Both the position numbers and the translations under genes were made by a program. Below, one piece after another: positions 43,054-55,382 of a stretch of 64,000 nucleotides of DNA; the stretch's first letter is position 1, and each line of letters begins with the position of its first letter. The DNA comes from Rhizaria sp. SCN 62-66 (lineage: Eukaryota > Rhizaria, unplaced), in contig MEDY01000225.1 of assembly GCA_001724265.1 (NCBI GenBank), positions 1-64,000 on the forward strand, written 5' to 3'. The notes under the pieces are model-generated. The model searched no databases, was not told the DNA's origin, and worked only from the letters and a program-made list of their open reading frames with translations.

Positions 43054-46000
43054 TCATCCGTAATGCACGATCCCTCTTGACAACGACGATGGTGGTTCTT
43101 CGCGCACTGTGGCCGCCGCAGCTGCGGCAGCCAACCCTGCAACTGACTGAGCGTGTGGTGTCATGCCCACAGCCACACTAGGCGGTGTCTGAAAGAACCG
43201 ATGCCCCCCAGTCCGCTTGCCCACGGCTACTCCCGCGGCGTCGCTGTTGCTGTTGATGCTGGTGGAGGTGGAACGTACAGTGTCGAGTGTGCGTGCGCTA
43301 GGACGCTCACTAGGGCTCGCAAGAGCAACAAAAGTTGTAGTCGCCGCGGTGTTCTGGGGCGAGCGCACGTGCGTTTGCGTGAACGGATCCTCATATTTGT
43401 TCTCAACAGTTTGAGGGGCAGTGCGGTTAACATAAGAGCTATTCCGATTCCCACTGTTGTGAGCGTAGGGACTCTGCAACATCTTACTAGGGACAGCAAT
43501 GTTTACATAGCAAGGCGTGCTTGATCGCGCTTGTGCTTGTGCATGCGTGTGCGTGTACGCGTGCGCGGGCGACGGCGACGCAAGCTGCAGAGCGCGCGGC
43601 CGCAGCGGAGTCCAGCCGTCACCTTCGCCCGCGCCCGTGTCCGCGTACGTCTCCGCGCACGACTCAGCGAGCGGGTCCGTCACTGTCGCGTTGCCGATCG
43701 ATGCCGCGGGGGCGACGGTGGGTGCCGGCAGCGGACTGAGCTCGGGTCGCGGCGCTGCAAACGCGATGCCCCCGTGACTGCGATGCCGGGTGTCGTTAGT
43801 GACATCACCGCTCTGGTGGGTTCCATCGTACGCCCTGCGAGCGCTTCTCGCTGTTGCACCAGCGGTTCCACGCGGCGCAAAGGCAGACGAGCCCGAGGCA
43901 AAGGCAACAGGAACTGCTGGAACAGCCGTGATGGGTGACGCGACGCGGACTGAAAATGCATCTTGGCCATCTGTCGCGTGGTGAGGACTAACGTATCTGT
44001 TCATGGTGTGTGCGTGCAGACTGCTGACAAACGCGTTGGGGCGTTCAGGCTTGAACGCCGACGCGGGGATAGGCACTGGGGCAGGTGCAGGTGTGAAGGC
44101 GTAGTTGGTGACAGTTGCTCCAGTGTGAGTAGAGAAAAATCGATTAGGGGTTTTAAATAACGCTTGATTCGACCGTAGCTCATGCTGTTGAAGTGAGGGT
44201 TTAAGCTGTTCTGTCAACTGCGGTGTAGAAGATTCTGGGTAGATGCGTGAAGAAAAAAGATACGGTTCATCAACATCCGTAGATTCAATCCCATTTGCAG
44301 CAACGGGCGCGGTGTACACTGTCTCACCGCCACTGTGCTCCGAAGCATTTTGACTTGCACCAGCCTCCGCGTCACTTCGTGAGAATGAAGCACTCTCCAG
44401 TTGACACTCTTCTTGCACGTTCCGCCGGTCCAGCTCGCGCTCTTGTTGTTCCCACCAGTGCTGCCACACAACGCGTCCCTGCTCCTCGGCAGCGGCGCGG
44501 GCATCCGCAGCGCCCGACGCGGCCGCCGCGCGCACCGCCGAGCCGACCTCGCCGGGGCGGGTCGTGGCCGCCAGCGCGCGCGGCGTGCGCAGCCCGCGCT
44601 CCAGTGACGCCACCAGCGGCCTGCTCACAGCTGCCCCGCCCCGACCACTCGCGTCGAAGGTCACTTGGCTTTCAGGCACAGGCCAAAACGCGGAGGCGGC
44701 AACAGCCGACGTCACACCGGCAGCGGCGGTGGCGGCTAGCGCGCGCGCGGCTGCTGCGGACGCCTCCGCTGCAGCCGTGGCGGCAGCGGAGTCGCCGCCG
44801 GCCAGCGCAGCGGCAACGGCCCGGTTCGCCCGGTCCAGCGCGTGGTGCCGCGGCGACAGGTACACGGCGTCGCGAGCGCCGCGGCCGGAAGGGCTCGCGC
44901 TGCCCGTGAACTGTCTGTTGAGGTGCGAAAGCGGGCTCGTACGCGACGGCGGCGGCAAAACCTCTGGACGCGCACGGAGTGACTCCGCGTACACTGACCG
45001 CGAGCGGGGGTCGTGGTACGGAGACAAATACACCACGTTCGCGCGGTGGCCTGGCCCGAAGCCATGTTGTACGCCAAGATCAAGACTGTCGCCGTCAATG
45101 TTGTCGTGATTCGCGACTGTTAGGTCTTGATGTCCCCAAGGCAGCTGCGGACCAATATCGCTGCAAACAGCTCTTCCTTGAAGGTGGGTGTCATTTCCAG
45201 ATTCATTAAGCGAACTATTCTCGATTCCAGCGGCTTTGCTGCGGTGCCAGCGACTGTTTGCAGGCAAGCCTGCGACCGCACCCACAAATGCATGGCTCGA
45301 AAAGAAGTTCGCTGCGTTGCCATCATCATCCAAGCCGATATGATCGACGCCACAACCAAGAATAACACCTTTTGCATCAACATCATCGTCGTTGTGGCCG
45401 ACATTGTGGTTTCCAGCGCCACCGTGATCGTGGTCATCATCGCTAATACTGTCGCTGCCACTGCCATCAAAGTGACCATCAGCGCGCCGGCGCAGACGCT
45501 TGATCTCAACAAGACGTTGCTGGCGGCGTTCACGATCACCCTGATCGCGCTCCTGCTGCTCTATCTCTTGCTGCAGACGTCCCTCGCGCCCGTGCGCATT
45601 TACGGCGTCTGCATTACGCACGTAGCTCTCGGACGACGCCAAGAACGTCGCTGCGGCTGCAGCAGCGTTCGCTCGCGCTTCAGCATCAGCCGCCTCCGCC
45701 TCGGCAGCTGCATCGGCCTCAGCCTCGGCGAGCCCCTGTGCCCAGTCTGCGTCCAGCAGCGCCGCCACCGCGGCAACCGCCGCGGCGCGAGCGCGGGCCG
45801 CGGCGGCCGCAAGACGCGTGTAGTGCGCGCCCGCTGCCGCACACGCACGCGCGACCGCGTTCACTGTCCCCGCCGCGCTTGCCTGCGCGTTCGCACCGAC
45901 GGGGGCGGTGAGCGCGACAGAGACCGTGGGCGCTGCGGACGCGGGCGACTGCGGGCCGGCTGACACGGAGACAGAGACGTGCGCGGGCGAGGGTGCGAGA

Positions 46001-48636
46001 GGCAGCGCAGCGGGCAGAAACCCGGGCACAAGGTACCCGCGCCAACCAAGCACGGGAGGCGTCACGGGTGTGCTGCTGTCATTGAAGCTCACATTTGTAG
46101 AACTACTGCTGCTGCCAGGCGTGGTTCTGTGCGCGCCGATACTGACGCTCGCGTTAGGGCGGCTGTCACTCCTGTGTGCGCTGGCGTTGTGGCGCAGTGT
46201 AAGGCCAGCTCCGGTGCGCGGCGTTTGGACCGGCGTCGTCACCGGTGTGCGCGATCGAGACTGAGACAACTGACGCACAGCTCGCGCAGTTTGCCCCGCT
46301 GAAGACTACAAAGCGCGCCCTGCTGCGAAAACACCGGCCCGCGCGCCGAACACCGTTCCAGCGACGCTGTCACGTTCGCCGCCAGCAGCAGCGTCGCTCA
46401 CACCGGCTGCTCCGGTCGCAAACGTGCCGGCGGAACGTGCAGCGGCGGCACGCGCAGCGTTGGCGCGCGCGGCGGAGTCCATGAAGAGCAGCAGCGACTC
46501 GAGCGCTCGCGCAGCGACCGCGGCGGCGGCGGCAGGCGGCACCGCGGCCACCGCGCAGTGCGGCAAGCGCAGCAGCGGGTCTTGCAGATGCGGCAGCTGC
46601 TGCGACACAGGCGCAGCGAGGCTCGTGCTGGCCACGGACTGGGACCAGGATTCATACACGCGTTGCTGCTGCTGCTGTCCAGTTGGACCTCTTGATTGGG
46701 GCGAAAGTGCGGTTTTAGACTCATCTTGCAAGTAATCGGGCAAATATTTCTGCCAGTCAAACGCTTTACTAAAAGCTGGTGCAGTAACGCTTGTCGCTTC
46801 GCCGATGGAAGATGTTGCACCAAACCCAGGGGCGCTTTGCTGCCGTTGCAACTGCAGCGGCGGCGGTGGCAGCGACGGGCGCGCGCCAACGGGCAGCGCG
46901 AGAACAGGCACGCCTTTCGCCAACGCTAGCGCGTTTATCGCGCCAAGCCGATGCGCTCCAAGCCTGGGCGCGGCACTGCTATTGCAGTTGATGCTCCCAT
47001 TGCCGGAGGGCGGGAACAGAGCGCAGCGCTCGCGGTCGCTGGCGGCAACCTCGCCCAGACACCAGCGGCGCCACAGCTCCGGCACCGACGCCGACGCCAA
47101 AGCTGGCACTGACACCGGCACCGACGCACCGGCCGTCTGCGCGCACGCGGTTGCCGGTGCGGACTAGTCACTGTCGCCAGCGCCGTCGCCGCCGCCGCCG
47201 GCGCGGACGCTATCCGGGGACGGGAAGCTGGGGTCCAGCGCGGGGTCCGGGATCGCGACGCAGCCCCAGCGCTCGCCGAGCTCGTGCTGCCGCGACTGTA
47301 ATGCCGTTGCGGCGGTAGCGGGCGAGGGGCAGCAGTACGGGTACAGCGGAGACTGCAGAAGCAGCGTGGCAGCCACAACCGACCAGTGCGCGCCGTCGCC
47401 CCTGGGAGGCTGTTGTCCGCCGACGTCGCCGCTACATGTCTCGCCCACGCCGGATGAGACAGTTGCGAGCTGTGGGTACACCGCGGGCAGCAGCGGCGCG
47501 AACGCGAAGGCGACGCCGCCCGTGCTCGCGCTGCGCGCACCGCCGCCGTGGCTGTAGTGCACACCGCTGCCGCCGCCGTCACCGCCGCAGAGTGCGCTGC
47601 TGTCATGCGGGCTGGGCGCCGCGGCGGGCGCCGGACGAGTGAGGCCTTGCGCGACGCGCGGGCTCAGCGCCACCAGCTGCAGCGCCGCGCAAAAGGCCGG
47701 GAAAGTCAGTCCGCGCGGCGGCGGCGGCGGCGCGCGGCCGGCGCGCGCCAGGCTGTCAGCCAGCGCGGGCGGCGGCCAGATGCGCGTCTCGCTCCCCGTC
47801 TCGCTCTGCTGCAGTGCTCCGCTCGCTGCGCCGTCACCGTCACCGTCGTCAGCGTCAGCGCCAGCGGGACTGGCGCGACGTGGGCGCAGCGAGAGCGCTG
47901 CGGCGAAGACCGCGGCGGCGTCTGCGCGCGAGAGCGCGGCCGGGAAGAGCCCGTACGCGGCGCAGAAGCGCACGAAGCCGCCCTCGCTCAGCACCAGCGC
48001 CAGCGGGGCGCGGCCGCACTGGGACGGCGGCGAGGCCTGCCGGTCACCAGTGCGAGCGTGGCCGTGACCGTGGCCGTGGCTAAAACTGTGGCCGTGGCTG
48101 AAACTGTGGCTGTGGCTGTGGCTATGGTTGTGGGGGCTGCTGCGACTGAGGGTTGTGCGTTGGGGCGACGACACAACGGGCAGCGGGACGGAGGCAATAG
48201 CGGCAAGGACAGCGTGGAACGGGAAAATGGACGCCGAGTCAGCATCGTATCCACTAGCCACCGACACAACGCAGTCGCCTGGGGCTTCTTTCGCGCCATT
48301 GGCATCACCGGTTCTACTGTTTGTGCCAAGTACATCGTGAGAAGTGGCCCCGCTGAGTGACGCTAACGGGGACAACACGGGCTGCAGTGACGCAAACGCG
48401 GCGAAGGCGGCGTGGAGCCCGCGCGCGTGGTGCGCGAGCACGGCGGCGGGCGACGGCGGCAGCGCCAACGGGTGCGCCAGCACGGCCGTGTCGTAGGTCG
48501 CGGCCCAGGCCTGCAAACTGGGGCGAGCAGGCCAGGGCCCCGGAGCTAACGGAGGAAGCGAGGAAAACTGTTGTGCATAGAAGGCAGACTCTGGTGCCAG
48601 GCCGAGCGCGGCAGCGGCCGCGGCAGGGGCGGGCAT
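43054..48636 (-). CDS. Large unknown protein, 1860 residues, with two in-frame UAG codons
   Basis: One frame runs from the ATG at 48636 to TGA at 43054, broken only by TAG at 47164-47166 and 46306-46308 (codons about 491 and 777). Read with the standard code it would be three ORFs of about 490, 285 and 1083 residues in a row. The N-terminal third has paired segments GGFVRFCAAYGLFPAALSRA and LTFPAFCAALQLVALSPRV. This resembles the FxxFCxxxGLFPxLLSRxD...LTFxxFxxCL pattern that I associate with EF-hand-like modules of some eukaryotic, partly flagellar, proteins (weak inference). The rest is Ala/Ser-rich with helical Ala/Glu/Arg stretches, and repeats of VYLSPYHDPRSRSVYAESLR and AVYLSPRHHALDRANRAV, that is, a YLSPxH motif. 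A motif YVSPHHATD recurs later. Start could lie farther upstream through an unseen exon. Confidence 0.65.
46306..46308 (-). other. In-frame TAG codon
   Basis: The minus-strand context is FAAGRAL-UAG-SSAGQTARAV; the following frame is open for 1083 codons. Confidence 0.8.
47164..47166 (-). other. In-frame TAG codon
   Basis: The minus-strand context is AGDSD-UAG-SAPATACAQ; the frame continues open with the same codon bias. Confidence 0.8.
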
Positions 48637-48959
48637 GAGGCGCACGCAAGGCTGGTTGTTACTTGCCTGGGGTGAGATCGACAAACGAGTGCAGGAGAGC
48701 GGGAACGCAAATTCATAGGGTATTATTAGAATATAATCTGCAAATCCACGGTTTAGAAACAATATTCAAAGTATGTATCTCGCAACGGATTTTACACCGA
48801 GACTCATTCAATCAAAGAACAAACACCAAGACCCGACGAATCTGGACCTCCTTCAACGAATACATATTTCCTCGGATTACAGTGGCCCTATTCATGCAGT
48901 AACCAGTCAAACAAGCTCAACATATAAATATAACAACCACACCTTTCTTAGTGAAGCTA
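48637..48959. other. Intergenic spacer, AT-rich
   Basis: 323 bp between the unknown gene and the MIA40-like stop. The CCCCAG near 48664-48669 (minus strand) could be an acceptor of an upstream leader intron for the unknown gene. Confidence 0.35.
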
Positions 48960-49370
48960 TCACTCATCAATCTTCTTCTTGAGCGCGGGGTTCTCGTACG
49001 GGATGTCGTAGCGCTCGAGACACTTCTGCAGCTTGCCAAACACGCCCGCGCACGCCAGCGGGTCGTGGGGCGCGTTCCAGCGCAGCGCCTTCTTAACCAC
49101 GCGGTTGTGGCACGTAACAGCGCTGAGCAGCGTGGGCCCGCACGGCCCGTCACGGATGTGATCGACGCAGTCGCAGTTGATGTCCATGAGCTCGAGCCGC
49201 GTCGGCAGAAGCGTGGGAATGGTCGCCGGCGGTGCGGCGGGCGCGCGAGCCCACGCGTGCATGCGCTCCGCCGCGCTCGGCGTAGGCTCGTACGCAAACT
49301 GCTCCGGCGGCGGCAGCACGGTCTCAGTGGATGGCGCAGCAGATGGGCGCGACGACGGTGACGGGTCCAT
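48960..49370 (-). CDS. CHCHD4: MIA40/CHCHD4-like twin CX9C protein with a CDC in place of the CPC redox motif
   Basis: Single exon, 136 aa, TGA stop. MIA40 is the oxidoreductase receptor that imports and disulfide-bonds small proteins in the mitochondrial intermembrane space. Cysteines are at 66, 68, 77, 87, 107 and 117. C77-x9-C87 and C107-x9-C117 form the helix-hairpin CHCH fold; the text INCDCVDHIRDGPCGPTLLS follows the MIA40 pattern CPC-x8-GPCG. The redox pair, CPC in the usual family, reads C66-D-C68. The C-terminal helix (GVFGKLQKCLERY) and LERYDIPYENP tail fit. No N-terminal membrane anchor, as in human CHCHD4. Loss of the Pro could alter redox potential. Another CHCH protein is possible, but the six-Cys spacing with GPCG argues for MIA40. 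Confidence 0.75.
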   Translation of the reverse strand: MDPSPSSRPSAAPSTETVLPPPEQFAYEPTPSAAERMHAWARAPAAPPATIPTLLPTRLELMDINCDCVDHIRDGPCGPTLLSAVTCHNRVVKKALRWNAPHDPLACAGVFGKLQKCLERYDIPYENPALKKKIDE

Positions 49371-50081
49371 GTCTCAACACTACAAGAGGCGGAGAAAATT
49401 CAGAGAGATAGATCAGGCGTAAACGAGGTGTCTTACAGAAATAGATTCATACAGGTATATACATTACCGTTTCTACAGCGTTGCTACCGTGTGAGTTGTC
49501 GATGAGTGGTCGGAAGTATCAAGATCAGCTTGATATGAAAACAATTCGCATCAGACCCAAGACTCAAATGACGTTGAAGGTAAAAGAAAGCAATGCATTA
49601 TTGCATTGGAAAGTGATTGAAGTTAGTTGTGTATAGTTTGTAGATTGTGATCTTCCCAAATTACTAAAATATAAGGCATATGAATCACATTCAATGACCA
49701 CTGTACACTCAAAAATATAACTTATTGAGCAGTGATGCGAGCACGTGTCACCCGCTCACGCTCACGCTCGCCTGAGTCCTCGCGCTTTCACGGCCGCGGG
49801 CGGACACACAAGTAAGCTTTCTGGGCTGGTTAGAGCTCTTGACCAGAGCTTTCCCTCGCGGAAACCTTCCATGTTTCCACAAACGTGTGCGATATTCTAC
49901 CACGCATATCATGGATCGTGTTCAACATAAGAAAGTAAGACGCCACACACACTGCCGTTGAACACATACTGAGACCGCAGACATGGCTTAAGTCAACAGT
50001 GCGTGCTTATATCCGCGTGCGATACCTGTTTCGGACGCACAGCTCACCGCATCCGCGCGCGCACGCTCAGCTGCCACCCGG
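49371..50081. other. Intergenic spacer
   Basis: 711 bp between two minus-strand genes, AT-rich from 49430 to 49730 then GC-richer with a short CGCTCACGCTCACGCT repetition near 49753. No gene or RNA recognised. Confidence 0.45.
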
Positions 50082-51641
50082 TCAGTTGCCGCCTTTCTTG
50101 GCTGCGCTGAGGAACTTGTCGTACGCCTCGCAGGAAGGCATCTTCTCCGCGTAGGCCGCGCGCATGCGCTCCGAGGCACCTGTGTCCTTGGCGGCGCGCG
50201 CCTCCTCCATCTTGCCGCGCTTGGCCTTGCGCTGCGCCGCGCACTCGTCCTGCAGGCGCGCCGAGAACTGCTCGTTGACGGCCTCCTCGAACTTGCCCAG
50301 CGCGCGCGGGTCGCGGCCGTAAGTCCACTTGAACTCGTTGTTGACGAAGTAGGGCGCACCCTGCGCTGTTTCACGCGCGTGCGGGAAGGCGTGCGCGCGC
50401 TGCAGCGAGAATGGGTACTGCGGCGCCGTCGACGTGCTGGCCGAGTTGAGCATCGTGAAGAGGAACAGGAGCACGAGCGGCAGGAAATGCACCATCTGCA
50501 GCAGCGACGTGCCCGCGCCCTCGCCACCGCCGCCGCCGCGCTGCTGCTGCTGCTGCTGGTAGCCCGCGGCCGAGGGCCCACGCCGGTAGCCCTGTTGCTG
50601 CTGCTGTTGCTGCTGGGCGCGGCGGCGGGGCCCCGCGGCGTCGGCGCCCGCGAAGACGGAGCCGAAGATGTTGCGGAAGAGCATGTCCGGGGTCATTTCC
50701 TCGAAGCCGCCGTGCATGCCGCCGCCGCCGAAGCCCTGGTGGAAGCCGAAGCCGCCGCCGGGCCCGTAGCGCGCGCCCTGTGCGGCGCGGCGCTGATGCT
50801 GCTGCTGTGCGTAAGCGTTCTCATCGTCGACGCCTGTCATGTCGTACATGCGCCGCTTGGCGGGATCGGAGAGCGTGAGGTAGGCGGCCGTCACGGCCTT
50901 GAAGGCCTCCTCGGCCTCGGGCGCCTTGTTCTTGTCGGGGTGGATGCGCAGCGCGAGCTTGCGGTACGCCGACTTGATCACAACGTCGTCAGCCGTCTTG
51001 GCCACGCCTAGGATCTCATACTTGCACTTGATCTTGGTGATGCGCCGCGCCGCCGTCTGCTGCTCCACCGTGTACTCGTTGTCGCCGCTGCCGCCGCCGG
51101 TCGCGTTGCTATTCGAGCTGCTCGCGCCGCTGCTCGCGCTGTTGCTGTTGCTGTTGGAGTTGGCGGCCGGGGGCGGGCGCGGGGACGAGGCATTGGACGC
51201 GGGCGGCGGGCGCGGGGCCTGCTGCTGCTGCTGTTGCTGCTGCTGCTGTTGATACTGTTGGTACGAGGAGGACGAAGCCTGGGGCTGGGGGCGCGGCGGG
51301 GGCGAGTTAGGCTGCGGCGCGGGGCCCTGGGGGCGCGGCGGCGGCGCCTGCTGCTGGTACTGCTGCTGGGGGCGCGGCGGCGGCGGGGCCTGTTGCTGCT
51401 GTTGTGGCTGCGGCTGAGGTTGCGGACGCGGCGGGGGCGGCGACGCGGCGGCGGGGCGCGCGCTGCCGCCGCGCTGGATGCGCGCCTCGACACGCTGTAG
51501 CATGTCGGTGGCGCGTGTGGTGTCGAAGAGCGAGAGCGATTTCTCGAGCAGGATGCGCGCGTCCTCAAGGCGGCCCTGCTCCACGCAGGCCTCGGCGCGC
51601 GCGATCAGCGCCTGCGACGTGGCGCGGGCCTCGTCGGACAT
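50082..51641 (-). CDS. ER-membrane DnaJ (HSP40) protein, DNAJB12/B14 type
   Basis: Single exon, 519 aa, TGA stop. Layout matches DNAJB12/DNAJB14, which face the cytosol from the ER and recruit HSP70 for membrane-protein quality control. It has an N-terminal helical segment ([20 protein letters not shown], about 10-55), a long Pro/Gln-rich linker, and a J domain at about 205-270 ([20 protein letters not shown], then HPD in LRIHPDKN). A Gly/Phe-rich stretch, a single membrane segment [19 protein letters not shown] (about 379-398), and a DUF1977-like C-terminal domain starting [13 protein letters not shown] follow. The HPD tripeptide needed to stimulate HSP70 is present. The unusual part is the linker, roughly twice that of animal proteins and made of PPRPQ and QQQ runs. 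Confidence 0.92.
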   Translation of the reverse strand: MSDEARATSQALIARAEACVEQGRLEDARILLEKSLSLFDTTRATDMLQRVEARIQRGGSARPAAASPPPPRPQPQPQPQQQQQAPPPPRPQQQYQQQAPPPRPQGPAPQPNSPPPRPQPQASSSSYQQYQQQQQQQQQQQAPRPPPASNASSPRPPPAANSNSNSNSASSGASSSNSNATGGGSGDNEYTVEQQTAARRITKIKCKYEILGVAKTADDVVIKSAYRKLALRIHPDKNKAPEAEEAFKAVTAAYLTLSDPAKRRMYDMTGVDDENAYAQQQHQRRAAQGARYGPGGGFGFHQGFGGGGMHGGFEEMTPDMLFRNIFGSVFAGADAAGPRRRAQQQQQQQQGYRRGPSAAGYQQQQQQRGGGGGEGAGTSLLQMVHFLPLVLLFLFTMLNSASTSTAPQYPFSLQRAHAFPHARETAQGAPYFVNNEFKWTYGRDPRALGKFEEAVNEQFSARLQDECAAQRKAKRGKMEEARAAKDTGASERMRAAYAEKMPSCEAYDKFLSAAKKGGN

Positions 51642-52661
51642 CGGCTAGACGTGGGCGACGGGACGGGCTGGTGCGGTGGGAAAGCGCGGACGGGCAGCGG
51701 AGAACGAGACGGGGCCGGAGCAAGCGACGGGGTTGGCTCGGGACGGGGAGGAGCTTTGCGACGGAGGTTTAGCTCAGATAGCGAGCCAGTGGCAGCAAAA
51801 AAGAAGAAAAGCTACATATGTACGTCATAGGCGCGGTTAAAATCAGAGAACGAGTTGTGAGCAGAGAACAGACGGGGTGCGAGGGAGGGGGGGAAGAGAG
51901 ACGCGTCAGCGCTTTCGGAGCTTCAGGATGCCAAGTCTATCAGGTCATCTTGACCTTTGTTTAGAACAGAGCAAACTATATAATATACACGCAACATGGA
52001 AAATTCTACTGTAAAATTATTCATCCAGGTATGGTGCTTAACCTGTCCAACGAGACAGAAAGATATCGACACCACACCTCGTTGACCGTAGCTGTCTGCG
52101 GCCTAACTTTGCAGCCCACCACATCACTCATCTAAAACGCAATTATATCATCACAGATACATTTTCAGATAACTTGTTATCAAGGCCCTATTTTAACGCG
52201 TTATTTCAACATTATACTATAAGGTGTCGTCATGGGCTAACCGTATCTACTAATAAAAACGAATTCAAAGATTGAAATGCATGAGTACACACTGGTGGAT
52301 GTATGCAGCTAAGTATAAAAATATTACTAAAATATGCAAGACATAATTCCAGACATTTAACCGGCTGGTGATGTGCATATCCAATAATCATACCTTACTT
52401 TGATATGATTAAGTACACTGGCGAGACCAGCATTGCTTCTCTCTGGCTCACGTGTAGTCACATCGAAGTTCAAGCTGAATTCATTCATTTGATCGTCAAG
52501 ATGAGAGATGTGCATTCGATGGCATAAAAATACATGGCATATGTATTATATTTGATTTGCAATATGCTTCGCTGATTATATCTGTCACCTACTCTAATCC
52601 CGAATCCGCTCAACTCAACGGCTACTTCACCTTCTCCTATGTCTGATTGTACAAGTAGTGC
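51642..52661. other. Divergent intergenic region, AT-rich
   Basis: 1020 bp between DnaJ (-) and the coiled-coil gene (+). The segment next to DnaJ is purine-rich and may be leader. TCATCTTGACC at 51945-51955 matches 11 bp of the uL29 upstream module at 8655-8665. From 51960 on it is AT-rich with no gene seen. Confidence 0.45.
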
Positions 52662-55067
52662 ATGCACTCGCGAGGTCCTCCCCGCAGCACAGTGCCTGCA
52701 GTGGCGGCAGCCGCGGCGGCGTCGCGCGCGCAGCCTTCCATAGCATTGCAGCTGGGGTCGCAGGCGTCAGAGCTCGCTCCACGCATGGGGCTGCCCTTAA
52801 CAGTCAACACTCAGATGGGCAACCTGTGGCGCGAGCTCGAGGCCGAAAACCGTCGTCTGCTGCTTGAGCACCGCGCGCTGGAGCATGAGAACTCCCAGCT
52901 TAAGGAGCTTCAAGCTCAGGCTCTCTGTCAGCATGCCAGCAGTCTCGCCCAGATCCAGGTACGTGCCGATCTCCATTGTACACATTGACATGCTGCTCTT
53001 TGTCATCACACATCAAGCAAAGCTATAACGTCCTGCTGTGCATTGCGTCCTCATGTTTGTTTCACGCGTCCGTTTTTTCTATTTCCCAGCAACTCGAGTC
53101 GCAGCTTGCTGACGAGCGCGCCAAGGTGCGCGCCGCTGCGTCGCACTCAGTGTCTCAGGCCGCCGCCCTGCAGCAGCTCTCGCTCGCGGCCGAGGGCCAG
53201 AAGCAGCACGCCGCGACGCTGCAGGCCGCAGCCGACGCCCTGCGCGCGCGCAACGAGGCAACCGCGCTCGAGCGCGACACGGCGGCGCTGTCGGCGTCGT
53301 CGACCGCGGCGGAGCTCAAGGCGCTGCGCCGCGAGCACGGCGCCGCTCTCGAGCGCAACGTCGCGCTGCAGACGAAGATGGACGCAACCGAGGCCGCTGT
53401 GACGCGGCTGCGCGCGGACGCCGAGGTGCTGGCGAACGCGGCTAAGTCGCGCGCGGCGCAGAGCGCGCGGCTGCTGCGCGAGCGCGCGGCGCTGCTGGGC
53501 GCGCTGGCCGAGGCGCGCGAGTTCGTCGCCGCGCGCGGCATCGCCGTCGGCGGGGCCCGCTTCAGGAAGGAGCTACTTGAGTTCTTGGCCGCCGCGGAGG
53601 CGGGCGCCGGTGCCGCGCCCGCGCCGCAGGGCGCCGTGTCGGCCGTGAGCGAGGCCGTCGCCGCCTCGCGCGCGCGAGCGCAGCGCCGCGAGGCCGGCGA
53701 CGCCAGCGACGCCGAGGGCGACGACGACGACGGGCTCTACGAGCGGGAGCCCGGGTCCGCGCGCGGCCGCAGCAGCAGCGCCCGCGGCCACTCGCGCGGA
53801 CGCCAGTCTGCTGGTGCGGACGCTGCCGCTGCGCCGCTGGTGACTGCTCTCGAGGCTGCCGCAGCGACGGCGGCGAAGGCGCAAGCGCCGGTCGGCGGCC
53901 CGGCGGCGAGCGGCGAGCCGCGCGCGCGCGCGTGGACTGCGGCGGCGCAGATTAAGGCGCAGCAGGAGTACATTGCGCAGCTGGAGACGACTGTCGGCCA
54001 GTGCCGCGAGAAGATCCGCACGCTCACGCACCGCTTCCGCACCGCGGCCGGGGAGCGCGAAAAGGTGCGATCAACATTTAGATTAGAACATGATATTTGG
54101 GTTTGTTTTCTCCGATTTATTTTTATTGACATGACATGTGCTCTTTTCCTTTTCTAACCACGTCTTTTTTATTCTATACGCCTTGATTTATGTATAAATA
54201 TATTCCCACAGGCCATGAAGCAGGTCGACGCCCTCCGTGAAGGTTCTGCCTACCCGTCGTTTGTTTCGTCCGGCCCGGCCTCAGCGCCGACCGCGACGAC
54301 CACCAGCGCCGTGGCCGCCGCCCCCGCGCGTGGCGGGCTAGGCAGCAGCGCCGAGGACCCCCTCAACACTTCTGCGTCGTATCTTCCGGCTCGCCGCGCC
54401 GCGGCCGGAGCGGGATCCTCTGGGACCCGTGCCGCGAGCGCGGGCGGCGTGTTCTCGCCCTCGCGCGCGACTCCGCAGCCGGTTGGGCTCCACGCCCGCG
54501 GCGGGCCCTATAGCAAGGATGCGGGGGCTGCTGCCAGTGCCAGCGAGGACCCGCGGCTCGTGCACGTCTCGCCCGCGCGCGTGCGCCCTACGGCTGCCAC
54601 TGCGCACAGTACCCATGGTGCGCATGGTGCCCATGGTCAGCAGACTGCTCAGTACGCCGACGTGGGCGTGGACGTCGGCGCACTGTGGCAGAGCCAGCTC
54701 GACGACATCGACGACCTCGACGCAATGCACGGTCACTCCGCTGCTCAGGACCACCACGCGCCGGCTCTCCAGCAACCGCAGCAGCAGCAGCAGCAGCGGC
54801 TGACCGGCAGCTTTGCGCGCCGCGGCAGCACCTCTGAGGGCGTCCCCGCCCATACTGCCCATGGTCATGTTGGAGCGGGCGCCACGCCGCGCAAGCAGGC
54901 CGCGCAGGGCCACGACGCGCACCGCCATACTGTCCGCGGCCACGCTGTCCACGGCACGTCTGCGCATGGTCCCTCGACGAGTGCGGTCTTGGCCTCCAGC
55001 GGCGCTGGCGACGGCAATGGCGCTGAGGCCGACTACGCCGCTGCCGCCGCTGCGGGCGCCGCCGCGA

Positions 55068-55104
<37 letters not shown>

Positions 55105-55319
55105 TGCCGCAGTCGGCACTGACGGCGCCGGCGGAGAGGGCGCCGGCCAGGATGGAGGCTGGGGTTGGGATTACCGCAACAACGAAAGCGGCGATGGTTT
55201 CGGCCACGGTCACGGTGGCGGTTCAAGTGATCGCGGTCACGGTGACGTTGACGTGTACGATGCTAACAAAGGCGGTGCACACTACGACGACGACGACGAC
55301 GACGACGACAATGGTGTTC

Positions 55320-55382
<63 letters not shown>

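Noticed and set aside
51768-51860. tRNA-like A box (TAGCTCAGATAG) and a weak B box further on
   Set aside because: The sequences on either side do not form an acceptor stem or anticodon arm, and the B-box-like GGTTAAAATC has two mismatches at constant positions.
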